This document shows, piece after piece, positions 36,697 through 45,180 of a DNA stretch of 64,000 nt. Each line of letters opens with the position of its first letter. Position 1 is the stretch's first letter. A program made the position numbers and the translations under genes. The DNA comes from JACIWG01 sp049969935. GTDB taxonomy: Archaea > Thermoproteota > Nitrososphaeria > JACIWG01. Below the pieces are notes generated by a model. The model did not search any database, was not told where the DNA came from, and saw nothing but the letters and a program-made list of their open reading frames with translations. The DNA is taken from NCBI GenBank assembly GCA_049969935.1, contig JBMFNX010000001.1:62001-126000 (forward strand). The letters run 5' to 3'.

Positions 36697-38193
36697 TTGT
36701 CAGAAGAAGATATTGAAAAAATTGTATATGAATTTACTAAAGAGGGGTTACAAATAGAGCCAAAAGCTTTTAAAAAGTTAGTTGAAATTCTAACAGGACA
36801 AAAGAATATTAGTAAAAACGAGATAATAGAGAAAATAATAAAAAGAAAGAAAGCCGAATTAATAGAGTCAAATTTTATTACCTTAAATGATATTGAATTT
36901 ATTTTACCAAAAAAAGAGGAACTAGAAGGAAAAATAGAATATGAGAATATAAAAACAGACATCAATGTGCTAAAAGACCCTGGAAATGAAGTTAAAATTC
37001 TTGAAGGAATAGAGGGATTTAAAAAATATTTTTTAAATCGTTACATCAAATTATTAAAAGTTGCTAATTCCAGACCTTCACCAAAAAGTCTTACAAAAAT
37101 AGACAAAGTTACAGAAAATGAAAAAGATATAAGAGTAGCGGGATTAGTAAAAGAAAAAAGAGTAGCAAAAGATAAAGTAGTTTTAGAAATTGAAGATCCA
37201 TCAGGAGTATTAAAAATAGTTGCCAAGCAAAATACACAAAATCATAATCCTTTGGAAGTTTTACCGGACCAATTTGTAATAGCTGAAATTTCATCTATAA
37301 AGGAAGGTATAGCTTATGCTACAAAAATAGAATTCCCTGAAATACCAGATAGAACATTGCAAACAAGAGCACTTGAAGTTTATGCGCTCTTACTCTCAGA
37401 TTTACATATAGGAAGTAAAAGTTTTCAAAGAGAAACTTTTGAACATTTATTACATTGGCTTCAGGGATATCATGGAGATAAAGAAATTATTAAAAAATTA
37501 AAGTATATCATAATCGCAGGAGACCTAGTTGATGGTGTAGGCATTTATCCAAATCAAGAAAAAGAATTAGAAATAAATGACATAAGGAAACAATATATTT
37601 TAGCAGCACAGTATATTGAACAAATACCTAAGCACATACAAGTTATTATCATTCCCGGGAACCATGATGCAACCAGACAGGCTCTGCCACAACCATCTAT
37701 TTCAAAAAAATATTGCGAAGAATTGTATAGGATGGATAATGTACTAATGTATGGTGATCCACTTGAAATAAAATTACATGGAGTAAATTTCTTAGTATAT
37801 CACGGCCGTAGTTTAGACGATGTTTTTGCGTTTTCGCCATCTTCAGAAACCAATAGACCGGAGAACGCTATGAGACTATTATTAAGAGCAAGACATTTAG
37901 CGCCAGTCTTTGGAGCAAGAACAATTATAGCACCAGCGGAGGAGGACACTTTGGTTATAGATACGCCACCAGACATATTTCATGCTGGACATGTACATGT
38001 TTTTGGTTATACAAAATATAGAAGCACATTAATAGTAAATTCAGGAACATTCCAGAATCAAACGATGCATCAGAAATCCATTGGAATAAATCCAACTCCA
38101 GGTATAGCAGCGATAGTCAACTTAAGCACACTAGAAATTATAGAAAAAAACTTTAATGAAATAACTATTCAGCATAATCTTCCACATATTTAA
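36697..38193 (+). CDS. polB: DNA polymerase D small subunit (DP1)
   Basis: The exonuclease subunit of PolD. An N-terminal helical region (about 1-120) precedes an OB-fold (about 140-215), then a calcineurin-like phosphoesterase (about 225-490): LLSDLHIGSKSF, IIAGDLVDGVG, IIPGNHDATRQA, VYHGRS and HAGHVHVFG. All metal ligands are present, so it should have 3'-5' exonuclease activity. The start is a TTG. It converges with orc1/cdc6 with a 29-nt overlap. Confidence 0.96.
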   Translation: MSEEDIEKIVYEFTKEGLQIEPKAFKKLVEILTGQKNISKNEIIEKIIKRKKAELIESNFITLNDIEFILPKKEELEGKIEYENIKTDINVLKDPGNEVKILEGIEGFKKYFLNRYIKLLKVANSRPSPKSLTKIDKVTENEKDIRVAGLVKEKRVAKDKVVLEIEDPSGVLKIVAKQNTQNHNPLEVLPDQFVIAEISSIKEGIAYATKIEFPEIPDRTLQTRALEVYALLLSDLHIGSKSFQRETFEHLLHWLQGYHGDKEIIKKLKYIIIAGDLVDGVGIYPNQEKELEINDIRKQYILAAQYIEQIPKHIQVIIIPGNHDATRQALPQPSISKKYCEELYRMDNVLMYGDPLEIKLHGVNFLVYHGRSLDDVFAFSPSSETNRPENAMRLLLRARHLAPVFGARTIIAPAEEDTLVIDTPPDIFHAGHVHVFGYTKYRSTLIVNSGTFQNQTMHQKSIGINPTPGIAAIVNLSTLEIIEKNFNEITIQHNLPHI

Positions 38194-39385
38194 CCAAATC
38201 AAATAAGACAGGATCATTAGAAAAAACAGCTTTTACTGTAGTTAATGGAATTAAAAGTTTAGGCCTCTTACTACGGCCTTGACGACCTAGACTAACAGTT
38301 TCTGCGGAAACAATTCCTAACATAGACAATTCATTTAATAAACCACTAACACGTCTAGTAGTTAACTCAGGAACACTCAATCTTTTACATAACTGGACAT
38401 AATTATTATAAACTGCTCCAGTCGACACATTGTCCTTTAAACTGGCCACACTTAAAACAACAAGCTTACTGTGCAGTGGCAAAGATTTAAGCGCATCTAC
38501 AAGCCTATCTTGATCGATTTTTAATAATGCTTCACGAATTTGTTCTTCATCAACAACATTAAGATTCTTTCGTTCTGCTATTTCACCAGCAACCCGGACA
38601 AGGTCAACGGCCCTCCTGGCATCACCATGTTCTGCCGCAGCAAGTGCAGCCGCCAAATTTAATGCTGCTTCTGTAAATACATTAGGTTGAAAACCAAGTC
38701 TTATTCTATCAGCTAAAATCACTTTTAATTCTTCGGCAGTGTAAGGCGGAAATACAAGTTCTTCTTCACTTAAGCTACTTAAAACTCTTGGATCTAAATA
38801 TTCTTTAAATGTTAAATCATTTGATATACCTATAAGGGAAATAAAGACACCTGATAGTTTTTCGTTTGCACGTGTAAGTTCATATAATATATCGTCACCA
38901 TGACTTTTAACTAAAAAATCTATTTCATCTAAAATTATAAGGCCGGAAAAATGTTCACTGTTAAGAGTTTTAAAAATTCTATCAAAAATTTCACTTAAAG
39001 CAAGGCCTGTATGAGGAACTGGAATATTAAAATCACGAGCTATTTCATAAAGAACCCTATATTCAGTACCTGCCATTCGTGTATTTACATAAGCAAAGCG
39101 AACATTAATTGATTTTGAAGAAGCTATTTGGCTTAATTTTGAAAAAACGTATTTTGCAACAGCTGTTTTACCTGTACCAGTTTTACCATAAAGAAATATA
39201 TTAGATGGTCTTACACCATGCAGAACAGGAGAAATTGTTTCAGCTACAATTTTAATTTGTTCATCTCTAAAATATAATTTATCAGGAATATAATCAGATC
39301 TTAAAACATTCCTATTTTTAAAGATACTAGTTTTATTTAGAGCTCTTTTAAATATTTCATCAAGGGAAAAATCATCTGTGTTCAT
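38165..39385 (-). CDS. orc1: origin-binding initiator Orc1/Cdc6
   Basis: A 406-residue AAA+ protein that loads MCM at origins. Walker A is LYGKTGTGKTAVAK (about 64-77), Walker B LIILDEIDFL (about 145-154), and sensor-1 LIGISNDLTF. A C-terminal winged helix (about 320-400) has CKRLSVPELTTRRVSGLLNEL. It faces away from the ORB-containing intergenic region, the expected arrangement for an initiator beside its own origin. Confidence 0.96.
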   Translation of the reverse strand: MNTDDFSLDEIFKRALNKTSIFKNRNVLRSDYIPDKLYFRDEQIKIVAETISPVLHGVRPSNIFLYGKTGTGKTAVAKYVFSKLSQIASSKSINVRFAYVNTRMAGTEYRVLYEIARDFNIPVPHTGLALSEIFDRIFKTLNSEHFSGLIILDEIDFLVKSHGDDILYELTRANEKLSGVFISLIGISNDLTFKEYLDPRVLSSLSEEELVFPPYTAEELKVILADRIRLGFQPNVFTEAALNLAAALAAAEHGDARRAVDLVRVAGEIAERKNLNVVDEEQIREALLKIDQDRLVDALKSLPLHSKLVVLSVASLKDNVSTGAVYNNYVQLCKRLSVPELTTRRVSGLLNELSMLGIVSAETVSLGRQGRSKRPKLLIPLTTVKAVFSNDPVLFDLVKYVEDYAE

Positions 39386-39431
39386 ATACCAATATTTCTA
39401 CTGGAATACTATATATTATTTTACTTAGGAC

Positions 39432-39451
39432 ACCCCGTTTTTTCCATTAGA
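39432..39451 (-). repeat. ORB-like box A
   Basis: ACCCCGTTTTTTCCATTAGA. Its reverse complement differs at one base from box B, 155 nt away. It is the box closest to orc1 and the least canonical with its partner. Confidence 0.75.
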
Positions 39452-39606
39452 AAAAATAATATTATGGTAAATTATATTCTTCTCTTAAAAGAAGAAAATC
39501 CCGTTATTTATTTTTATTTTTTCTATATTTTATACTATATCAATTTTTTTAAACTTAATTGTAATTTTTCATTTACCTAATTATATGTGTTTCTTTAAAA
39601 TATTTT

Positions 39607-39626
39607 TCTAATGGAAAAAATGGGGT
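39607..39626 (+). repeat. ORB-like box B
   Basis: TCTAATGGAAAAAATGGGGT, in inverted orientation to box A. It keeps the TGGAAA core and GGGGT tail of archaeal origin-recognition boxes. Confidence 0.75.
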
Positions 39627-39672
39627 GGTGGTTGTTAATTTTAATTTTTATTTTAAAATTTATTAGGCGGTT

Positions 39673-39692
39673 ACCCCTTTATTTCCACTGGA
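39673..39692 (-). repeat. origin recognition box C
   Basis: ACCCCTTTATTTCCACTGGA; its complement TCCAGTGGAAATAAAGGGGT closely fits the known archaeal ORB consensus (CCAGTGGAAAC-AAAGGGGT). It is identical to box D. Confidence 0.85.
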
Positions 39693-39732
39693 CTGTTTTT
39701 CAAAAAATTAACAGTTAATCAACTAGAAGAAG

Positions 39733-39752
39733 ACCCCTTTATTTCCACTGGA
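39733..39752 (-). repeat. origin recognition box D
   Basis: An exact 20-nt copy of box C, starting 60 nt further on in the same orientation. Confidence 0.85.
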
Positions 39753-39794
39753 CCATTTTTACGCATATTTTTAGACCATTTTTTCCTGTGTACT

Positions 39795-39866
39795 GTTAAC
39801 TTTTTGTTAAATCTGTTAACTTTAATTGTTGTAAATTTTCTTTTACCAACTAGTTAACTTGTTAAC
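39795..39866. repeat. cluster of four GTTAAC sites
   Basis: GTTAAC occurs at 39795, 39815, 39853 and 39861. Two read CTGTTAAC and one reads GTTAACAG, the inverse. The cluster lies 40-115 nt before the ATG of the winged-helix gene and is a candidate operator or second origin motif. The same hexamer is the centre of the palindrome at 41248-41269. Confidence 0.55.
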
Positions 39867-39908
39867 AGTTTATCCATTTATCACTATTATTATTTTATCC
39901 GATTACAA

Positions 39909-40310
39909 ATGTCCTCCGGAGGAAAAAGGAAAATAAAAATTGAATTTGAAGATTATGGTGGAAGGAAAATAAAAATTGAAATAAATGGTTTTTCGTCAGG
40001 TGAAGAAATAAAGAGACTATATGATTTTCTTTCTAATAATACAGATGTTACCCCTACAAGTTATGAAACAGAACATAAAGATACTAAATTCCAAAGATTT
40101 TATGATATACTACTCAAACATTTCTCTGTGGGTGTATTTACATCATCTGATGCGCTTCTTGTCGCTCAAGAAGAGTTGGGCACTGATCTGAGCCAAGCCC
40201 TTGTTTCCACATATCTTATGAGATTAGTTGATAGAGGTTTATTGACCAGGAAATGGAGTTCTTCTGGATGGATATATTCAATTATAAAATCTCCTATGAT
40301 TCAAAGATAA
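39909..40310 (+). CDS. origin-adjacent winged-helix protein
   Basis: A 133-residue protein not assigned to a family. The N-terminal ~45 residues form likely beta strands (KRKIKIEFEDYGGRKIKIEI). Residues about 60-130 look like a winged helix: YDILLKHFSVGVFTSSDALLVAQEELG, helix QALVSTYLMRLVDRGLLTRKW, then a strand pair SSSGWIYSII. It is transcribed away from oriC. Position and fold suggest an origin- or operon-specific DNA-binding protein, but this is inference. Confidence 0.75.
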   Translation: MSSGGKRKIKIEFEDYGGRKIKIEINGFSSGEEIKRLYDFLSNNTDVTPTSYETEHKDTKFQRFYDILLKHFSVGVFTSSDALLVAQEELGTDLSQALVSTYLMRLVDRGLLTRKWSSSGWIYSIIKSPMIQR

Positions 40311-40824
40311 TTTTTTTGCCTTGTTCACTTAACGAATACACGAAGAATTTTCCCTGGCTTTCTCTTTTTAATAAATTTTTTGTATATAAATTTTTTAGTA
40401 ATCTTGCTGTATGTTCTCTAGACTTATTTATGGTTACTTGAACTTCTTTTGAACTTTTTGGTCCAGTTGAAATGAATTTAAGAATATTTAGTTCTATATC
40501 GCTTAAATTCAAATTTGCGTTTACTTTTTTTTCTGTATCACTTTCTATTTTTTCTTGTATTGAACTTACTTTTGCTTCCTCTTTTTTTGTAGATGGTTTT
40601 TCTATCCTATTTTCTATTAAATCAACCTTTACCATAATTTCCGAAATTTTTTTGTTTTGTTCATCTATTCTATGCTTAAATTCGGTGAGTATTGCTTTTA
40701 AAAGGGAATATTCTTCTTTTGATACGTTTTCACTTTTTCTGCTAGAATAGAAAATTAGATGATAAGATATTAAAATCATGAAAATTAGTGATGCAACAAT
40801 CACAAAATCTATGATATCCATCAT
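40294..40824 (-). CDS. membrane-tethered winged-helix protein
   Basis: A 176-residue protein. One TM helix (about 4-25), a coiled-coil region rich in Lys/Glu (about 35-95), then a winged helix of MarR/ArsR type (about 100-172): LSDIELNILKFISTGPKSSKEVQVTINKSREHTARLLKNLY (in parts), ending YSLSEQGKKI. The 3' end overlaps that of the origin-adjacent gene by 17 nt. Membrane-anchored DNA-binding proteins beside origins could link the origin to the membrane, but no direct evidence exists here. Confidence 0.78.
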   Translation of the reverse strand: MMDIIDFVIVASLIFMILISYHLIFYSSRKSENVSKEEYSLLKAILTEFKHRIDEQNKKISEIMVKVDLIENRIEKPSTKKEEAKVSSIQEKIESDTEKKVNANLNLSDIELNILKFISTGPKSSKEVQVTINKSREHTARLLKNLYTKNLLKRESQGKFFVYSLSEQGKKIIFES

Positions 40825-40859
40825 GCAACATTATATCACAGTGCTATGTTTAAATACTT

Positions 40860-41246
40860 TTATATGCTTATTAATTGATCAAAAATACTTTCTAAAGTTT
40901 TAACAACATCATTTACCTGTTCTTTTGTTAATGTTCTACCTTTAACATTATTTATGATATTTGTTACCTTTTCAAGTGCAATAAAACTATCTTTCGCGAT
41001 AATGTCTAAGTAGTAAGCCAGAATTAAAGTATAGAATGACTTTTTAATATTATTAACTCCTCTATCCTTTGTAATCGAATAAGCTGATTTTGAGATTTTT
41101 CCTTTATCAGTTTGAATAAGAATATCTTTCATTTTTCCTGTTAATTTTTTCCGTACAATAATGTAATCTAATTGTTTTTTTGTTATATTTCCATTATCAA
41201 TTAATCGCTCCAACAGTTTGTCTTCTTTAATTATTTCTTTTAGCAT
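40860..41246 (-). CDS. unknown helical protein behind a palindromic operator
   Basis: About 128 residues from the ATG at 41246 (MLKEIIKEDKLLERL); a longer frame to 41270 would have its first codons made of the palindrome. The sequence is helical and basic, with an HTH-like stretch GKISKSAYSITKDRGVNNIKKSFYTLILAYYLDII (in parts, about 50-85). I do not recognise a family. A TATA-like TTTTAAAT at about 41270-41278 lies some 28 nt before the ATG, giving a leaderless transcript with the palindrome directly between promoter and start, as expected for autorepression. Confidence 0.65.
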   Translation of the reverse strand: MLKEIIKEDKLLERLIDNGNITKKQLDYIIVRKKLTGKMKDILIQTDKGKISKSAYSITKDRGVNNIKKSFYTLILAYYLDIIAKDSFIALEKVTNIINNVKGRTLTKEQVNDVVKTLESIFDQLISI

Positions 41247-41247
41247 C

Positions 41248-41269
41248 TGTTTTACGTTAACGTAAAACA
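41248..41269. promoter_or_regulatory. 22-bp perfect palindromic operator
   Basis: The half-site TGTTTTACGTT is followed exactly by its complement AACGTAAAACA, giving GTTAAC at the centre. It lies between the TATA-like box and the ATG at 41246. Perfect symmetry over 22 bp is far beyond chance for a given site. Confidence 0.75.
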
Positions 41270-41476
41270 TTTAAAAGTTTTTCTTTTATTTTCTTCCTAA
41301 TTAGTACTTCTCAAAATTTTTAAAAATTAATTTTTTTAATAAATATTTTTATTTTATTAATTTTATTAGTTATTTTTTACTTTTTATAATTAAACTATTA
41401 ATAAATGTTATTAATTTATTTCAAGGCATGGAATAACTATATAAATACGTCCAAAGTTTATGTTTTGTTGATGTAA

Positions 41477-41716
41477 ATGGGGCGTAGAAAAAGAAGAGTG
41501 ATAAAGGTATTCAAGAGAAAGTTACCAAAGATTTTGGCCTGTCCTAGATGCGGTAATATTTCACTAATAGTTGAGAGAGTGACAGACGACTTAGTTAATA
41601 TAAAATGTGGAACATGCCATCTTTTATACTCTTATCCTGCCTCTAAAGAAAAAGAGTATATAGATACCTATAATGAATTCATTGATAAAATTAATAGGGG
41701 GGAAATAAAAATTTAA
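41477..41716 (+). CDS. elf1: transcription elongation factor Elf1 homologue
   Basis: A 79-residue Zn-ribbon protein. The basic N-terminus MGRRKRRVIKVFKRKLPK, CPRCG and CGTCH pairs, and the end EYIDTYNEFIDKINRGE all match the Elf1 family. A TATA-like ACTATATAAATA about 35-45 nt upstream fits a short leader. polC follows in the same direction after 23 nt. Confidence 0.85.
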   Translation: MGRRKRRVIKVFKRKLPKILACPRCGNISLIVERVTDDLVNIKCGTCHLLYSYPASKEKEYIDTYNEFIDKINRGEIKI

Positions 41717-41739
41717 TAAAAATGATGAGATGATCACTG

Positions 41740-44700
41740 TTGCAAAGTGCTGTTGCATCACACATGCAACAATATTTTTCCCTACTTAAAGAACGCGTAT
41801 CCTTAAATTCAAAATATGAAAAATACTATTCCTATATTACAGATTATATTTCTAGAGCAGTAGAAATTGCAAGTATAGCTAGAAGTAAAGGTTTAGATCC
41901 CTCTCCTTACATTGAAACAAAAATTGTTTTTGATCTGGCGTCTAGGGTTGAAGAATTGATAGGTCTTAAAGGTATTTCAAAAAGATTAAGGACTTTATTA
42001 AAATATAGTAAAAAGGAGGCAGCAGCTTTAACTTTAGCAGTTGATGTTGCATCAGGTTTATTTGGTTCTTTATCACGTGAAGAAGCATTAGATAAAGGAA
42101 TTAGAGCAGGATTAGCCGTTGTCACAGATGGTGTCACAGTTGCACCGTTGCAAGGTATATCAAAAATTGCAATAAAGAAAAATAAAGATGGTTCACAATA
42201 TGCTAGCATATACTTTGCAGGGCCTATACGCTCTGCTGGCGGTACAGATGCTGCTTTTACATTAGTTATAGCTAACGAAGTTAGGAAGGTTCTTGGTCTT
42301 GATCGTTATCATGTAAATGACTTTGATGATGAAATAGGCCGATTTATTGAAGAATTAAGAATTTATGAGCGTGAAGTTGGAAATTTTCAGTTTAAAGTAA
42401 CAGATGAAGATATAAAAACGGCATTAATGTATATTCCTGTGGAAATTAATGGAGTTGAAACAAACCCTGTCGAAGTTATAATACATAGGAATATGAAAAG
42501 AATTGAGACAAATCGTGTTAGAGGTGGCGCCTTACGAGTCTTGAATGATGGTCTTATAGGTCGTGCACGAAAACTAGAAAAGTTAGTTAAAGAACTTTCT
42601 TTAACAGATTGGAATTGGCTTTCTCATTTAAAAGGTGGGTTACAGGAAGCTGCTACGCTTTCTCATTTTGGCGATGTAATAGCTGGACGCCCTATACTTT
42701 CTTATCCTGGGTCAGAAGGTGGGTTTAGATTAAGATATGGTCGATGTTTTAATACAGGATTAGCAACAGTTGGGATAAATCCTCTAACTTCTGTAGTATT
42801 AGATTATGCACTTGTTACAGGAACACAAATAAAAATAGATAAACCTGGTAAAAGTGCTACAGTTGCTTTTGTGGATTCAATAGAGGGCCCAATTGTTAAA
42901 TTAAAAAATGGGTCTGTTGTGAAGGTTGAAGATTTAAAAACAGCAGAGATGATAAAAAATGAGATCGAGACTATTCTTTTTCTTGGCGACATTCTCATAT
43001 CTTTTGGAGATTATGTAGAAAATAATGCAGTTCTTGATAAGACTGCCTATGTTGAGGAGCTATGGTTGCATGATTTTATTGATGCATGCAATAAATCATT
43101 TGGTAACATCACTGTTGCATCACAATCATTAGATATTCCTTTAGAAAATATTCTTAAATGGATGAGTAATCCAAATAAGTATTATCCTGATTTTGATATA
43201 GCGTATAAGCTATCAAAAACTTTGAATATTCCACTACATCCACATTACTTATATTTTTGGGACTTACTACAAATTAATGAAGTTATTCTTCTTAGAAATG
43301 CTTTAATGAATGGAATAAGAAAAGATGATAGATTAATTATACCATATGATAATAACGTTAAGCAAATTTTAGAAAAATTATGTGTTCCTCATGATGTTGA
43401 AAATAATTCTATAATTTTTGAGCCCCATGTTTCTAAGATTCTCGGAATTTGTTTAGGATTATACAGAGAAGCGGTCTTTCTTTCAAAATATGAAAGTGTA
43501 CTAGATTTAATATCTTTCCTAAGTGGTATTCCAATTAAAAATAAGTCATCTGCATTTATAGGTGTACGAGTTGGAAGGCCTGAAAAGGCTGAGGAGAGGA
43601 GGATGAAACCTCCTGTGCATCTTCTTTTTCCTGTAGGTTCATTTGGTGGTTCTTCACGTGATTTAATAAAGGCCTCTGAAAAAGTTATATGTGTTCCTAT
43701 TATAAATAGATATTGTCCAAAATGTTCGACTAATTCATTTTCTTCATTATGTAAAAATTGTAATTCTCCAACTGTCATTGTATATACTTGCCCTTCTTGT
43801 GGTAATATGTCTGATGTGGATAAGATATGTCCCCGATGCAAAATACAGATGCAACCCTATTCACAGAAGGTTATCGATTTAAAGAAGGAATTATCATTTG
43901 CATCTAGTAAAGTGGATTATAAGCCTGTATCACCATTAAAGGGTGTTAAAGGCTTAATGAATGAGTTAAAACAACCTGAACCAATTGAAAAAGGTCTCCT
44001 GAGACAAAAGTATAATTTGCAAATTTATCGTGATGGAACTATAAGATTTGATGCTACTAATATGCCTCTCACGGCATTTTTGCCGAATATTTTAATTACA
44101 AATTTTAACAAATTAGTTGAATTAGGTTATGAATTAGATGCAATTTCATCTGGAAAACCGGTCCCAATATATGTTCAAGATGTGATTTTACCCAAAAATG
44201 CGGCTAAACATTTATTGAATGTCTCAAAATTCATAGACGAGTTATTAGAAAAATTTTATAACATTCCCTCATTCTATAATGCAAAAGATGAAAAAGATCT
44301 AATAGGCCATTTAATAGTGGGTATTGCCCCCCATACCTCAGTAGCAGTAATAGGAAGAATTATAGGATTTTCAAATTCCCAAGTTTGCTTAGCTCACCCC
44401 TTCTGGCATTCAGCAAAAAGAAGAGATTGTGACGGTGATGCAGACTCTATAACTTTACTACTTGATATATTATTAAATTTCTCATTACAATATGTACCTT
44501 CACAGATTGGTGGCCTAATGGATACTCCTCTACTCTTGCAACCATATATTATACCTTCTGAGGTTGAAGATCAATCCCTTTCTATAGATAGTTGCGAACG
44601 TTATCCAAAAGATTTTTACGAAAAAACCTATAAATCCGTATCCGCTCGTGATGTCTTAACCATACCATTAATAAAAAATTTACTCTCCAAAAAGGAAGAA

Positions 44701-45180
44701 TTTCCAGATCTAAAACATAACTATGATACTACAGTTTTATTTTTAAACAAAGAAAGAAATTCACTTGCAACTGCTCCATCATTTTTAGAAAAAATTGAAA
44801 AACAGTTCAAATATGAATTAATGATAAAAGCAGTTAGCTTTAATGAGGCTATAGTCGCAATTTTGACCACACACCTTTTACCAGATATACTCGGTAACTT
44901 GAAGGCTTTTGGTTCCCAGAAGGTTAGGTGCAAAAAATGTGGAGAAAAATATCGTCGTATTCCTCTAAAAGGAGTTTGCGTAAAATGTGGGGGAGAACTA
45001 CAACTTTCTGTTACTAAAAAGAGTGTTGGTAAATTTTTAGAATTAGCTGAACGTCTTGCGTCAAATGAAGGTGTTCCTTCTTATGTAAGGATGCGTGTAG
45101 AGTTGGCTAAAGAGGATTTTGAGAGTCTATTTGGTAAAGAGCAAAAACAAACTACTTTATCTGATTTTATTTTATCCTAA
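41740..45180 (+). CDS. polC: DNA polymerase D large subunit (DP2)
   Basis: The 1,146-residue polymerase subunit of PolD. The catalytic double-psi barrel region has RDCDGDADSITLLLD (about 900-915), with the metal Asp residues. FAGPIRSAGGTDAAFT, GVETNPVE and YPGSEGGFRLRYGR match DP2. Zn knuckles CPKC...CKNC/CPSC...CPRC lie near 655-700, and another (CKKCG...CVKCG) near 1065. There is no intein at the common site by the DCDGD motif. The C-terminal QTTLSDFIL looks like a PCNA-binding PIP box. Confidence 0.97.
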   Translation: MQSAVASHMQQYFSLLKERVSLNSKYEKYYSYITDYISRAVEIASIARSKGLDPSPYIETKIVFDLASRVEELIGLKGISKRLRTLLKYSKKEAAALTLAVDVASGLFGSLSREEALDKGIRAGLAVVTDGVTVAPLQGISKIAIKKNKDGSQYASIYFAGPIRSAGGTDAAFTLVIANEVRKVLGLDRYHVNDFDDEIGRFIEELRIYEREVGNFQFKVTDEDIKTALMYIPVEINGVETNPVEVIIHRNMKRIETNRVRGGALRVLNDGLIGRARKLEKLVKELSLTDWNWLSHLKGGLQEAATLSHFGDVIAGRPILSYPGSEGGFRLRYGRCFNTGLATVGINPLTSVVLDYALVTGTQIKIDKPGKSATVAFVDSIEGPIVKLKNGSVVKVEDLKTAEMIKNEIETILFLGDILISFGDYVENNAVLDKTAYVEELWLHDFIDACNKSFGNITVASQSLDIPLENILKWMSNPNKYYPDFDIAYKLSKTLNIPLHPHYLYFWDLLQINEVILLRNALMNGIRKDDRLIIPYDNNVKQILEKLCVPHDVENNSIIFEPHVSKILGICLGLYREAVFLSKYESVLDLISFLSGIPIKNKSSAFIGVRVGRPEKAEERRMKPPVHLLFPVGSFGGSSRDLIKASEKVICVPIINRYCPKCSTNSFSSLCKNCNSPTVIVYTCPSCGNMSDVDKICPRCKIQMQPYSQKVIDLKKELSFASSKVDYKPVSPLKGVKGLMNELKQPEPIEKGLLRQKYNLQIYRDGTIRFDATNMPLTAFLPNILITNFNKLVELGYELDAISSGKPVPIYVQDVILPKNAAKHLLNVSKFIDELLEKFYNIPSFYNAKDEKDLIGHLIVGIAPHTSVAVIGRIIGFSNSQVCLAHPFWHSAKRRDCDGDADSITLLLDILLNFSLQYVPSQIGGLMDTPLLLQPYIIPSEVEDQSLSIDSCERYPKDFYEKTYKSVSARDVLTIPLIKNLLSKKEEFPDLKHNYDTTVLFLNKERNSLATAPSFLEKIEKQFKYELMIKAVSFNEAIVAILTTHLLPDILGNLKAFGSQKVRCKKCGEKYRRIPLKGVCVKCGGELQLSVTKKSVGKFLELAERLASNEGVPSYVRMRVELAKEDFESLFGKEQKQTTLSDFILS

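Larger units (their letters stand above)
39386..39908. other. oriC: predicted chromosomal replication origin
   Basis: A 523-nt gene-free, very AT-rich stretch next to orc1/cdc6. Four ORB-like boxes share ACCCCxxTTTTCCAxT(G/A)GA: 39432-39451 and, inverted, 39607-39626 (identical but for one base), then 39673-39692 and 39733-39752 (identical, 60 bp apart). The 155 nt between the inverted pair are nearly all A/T and suit a duplex-unwinding element. Four GTTAAC sites follow at 39795-39866. Confidence 0.85.

Noticed and set aside
44400..44470. An intein in PolD2
   Set aside because: The DCDGDAD motif and its flanks are continuous, with no splicing blocks or endonuclease domain.
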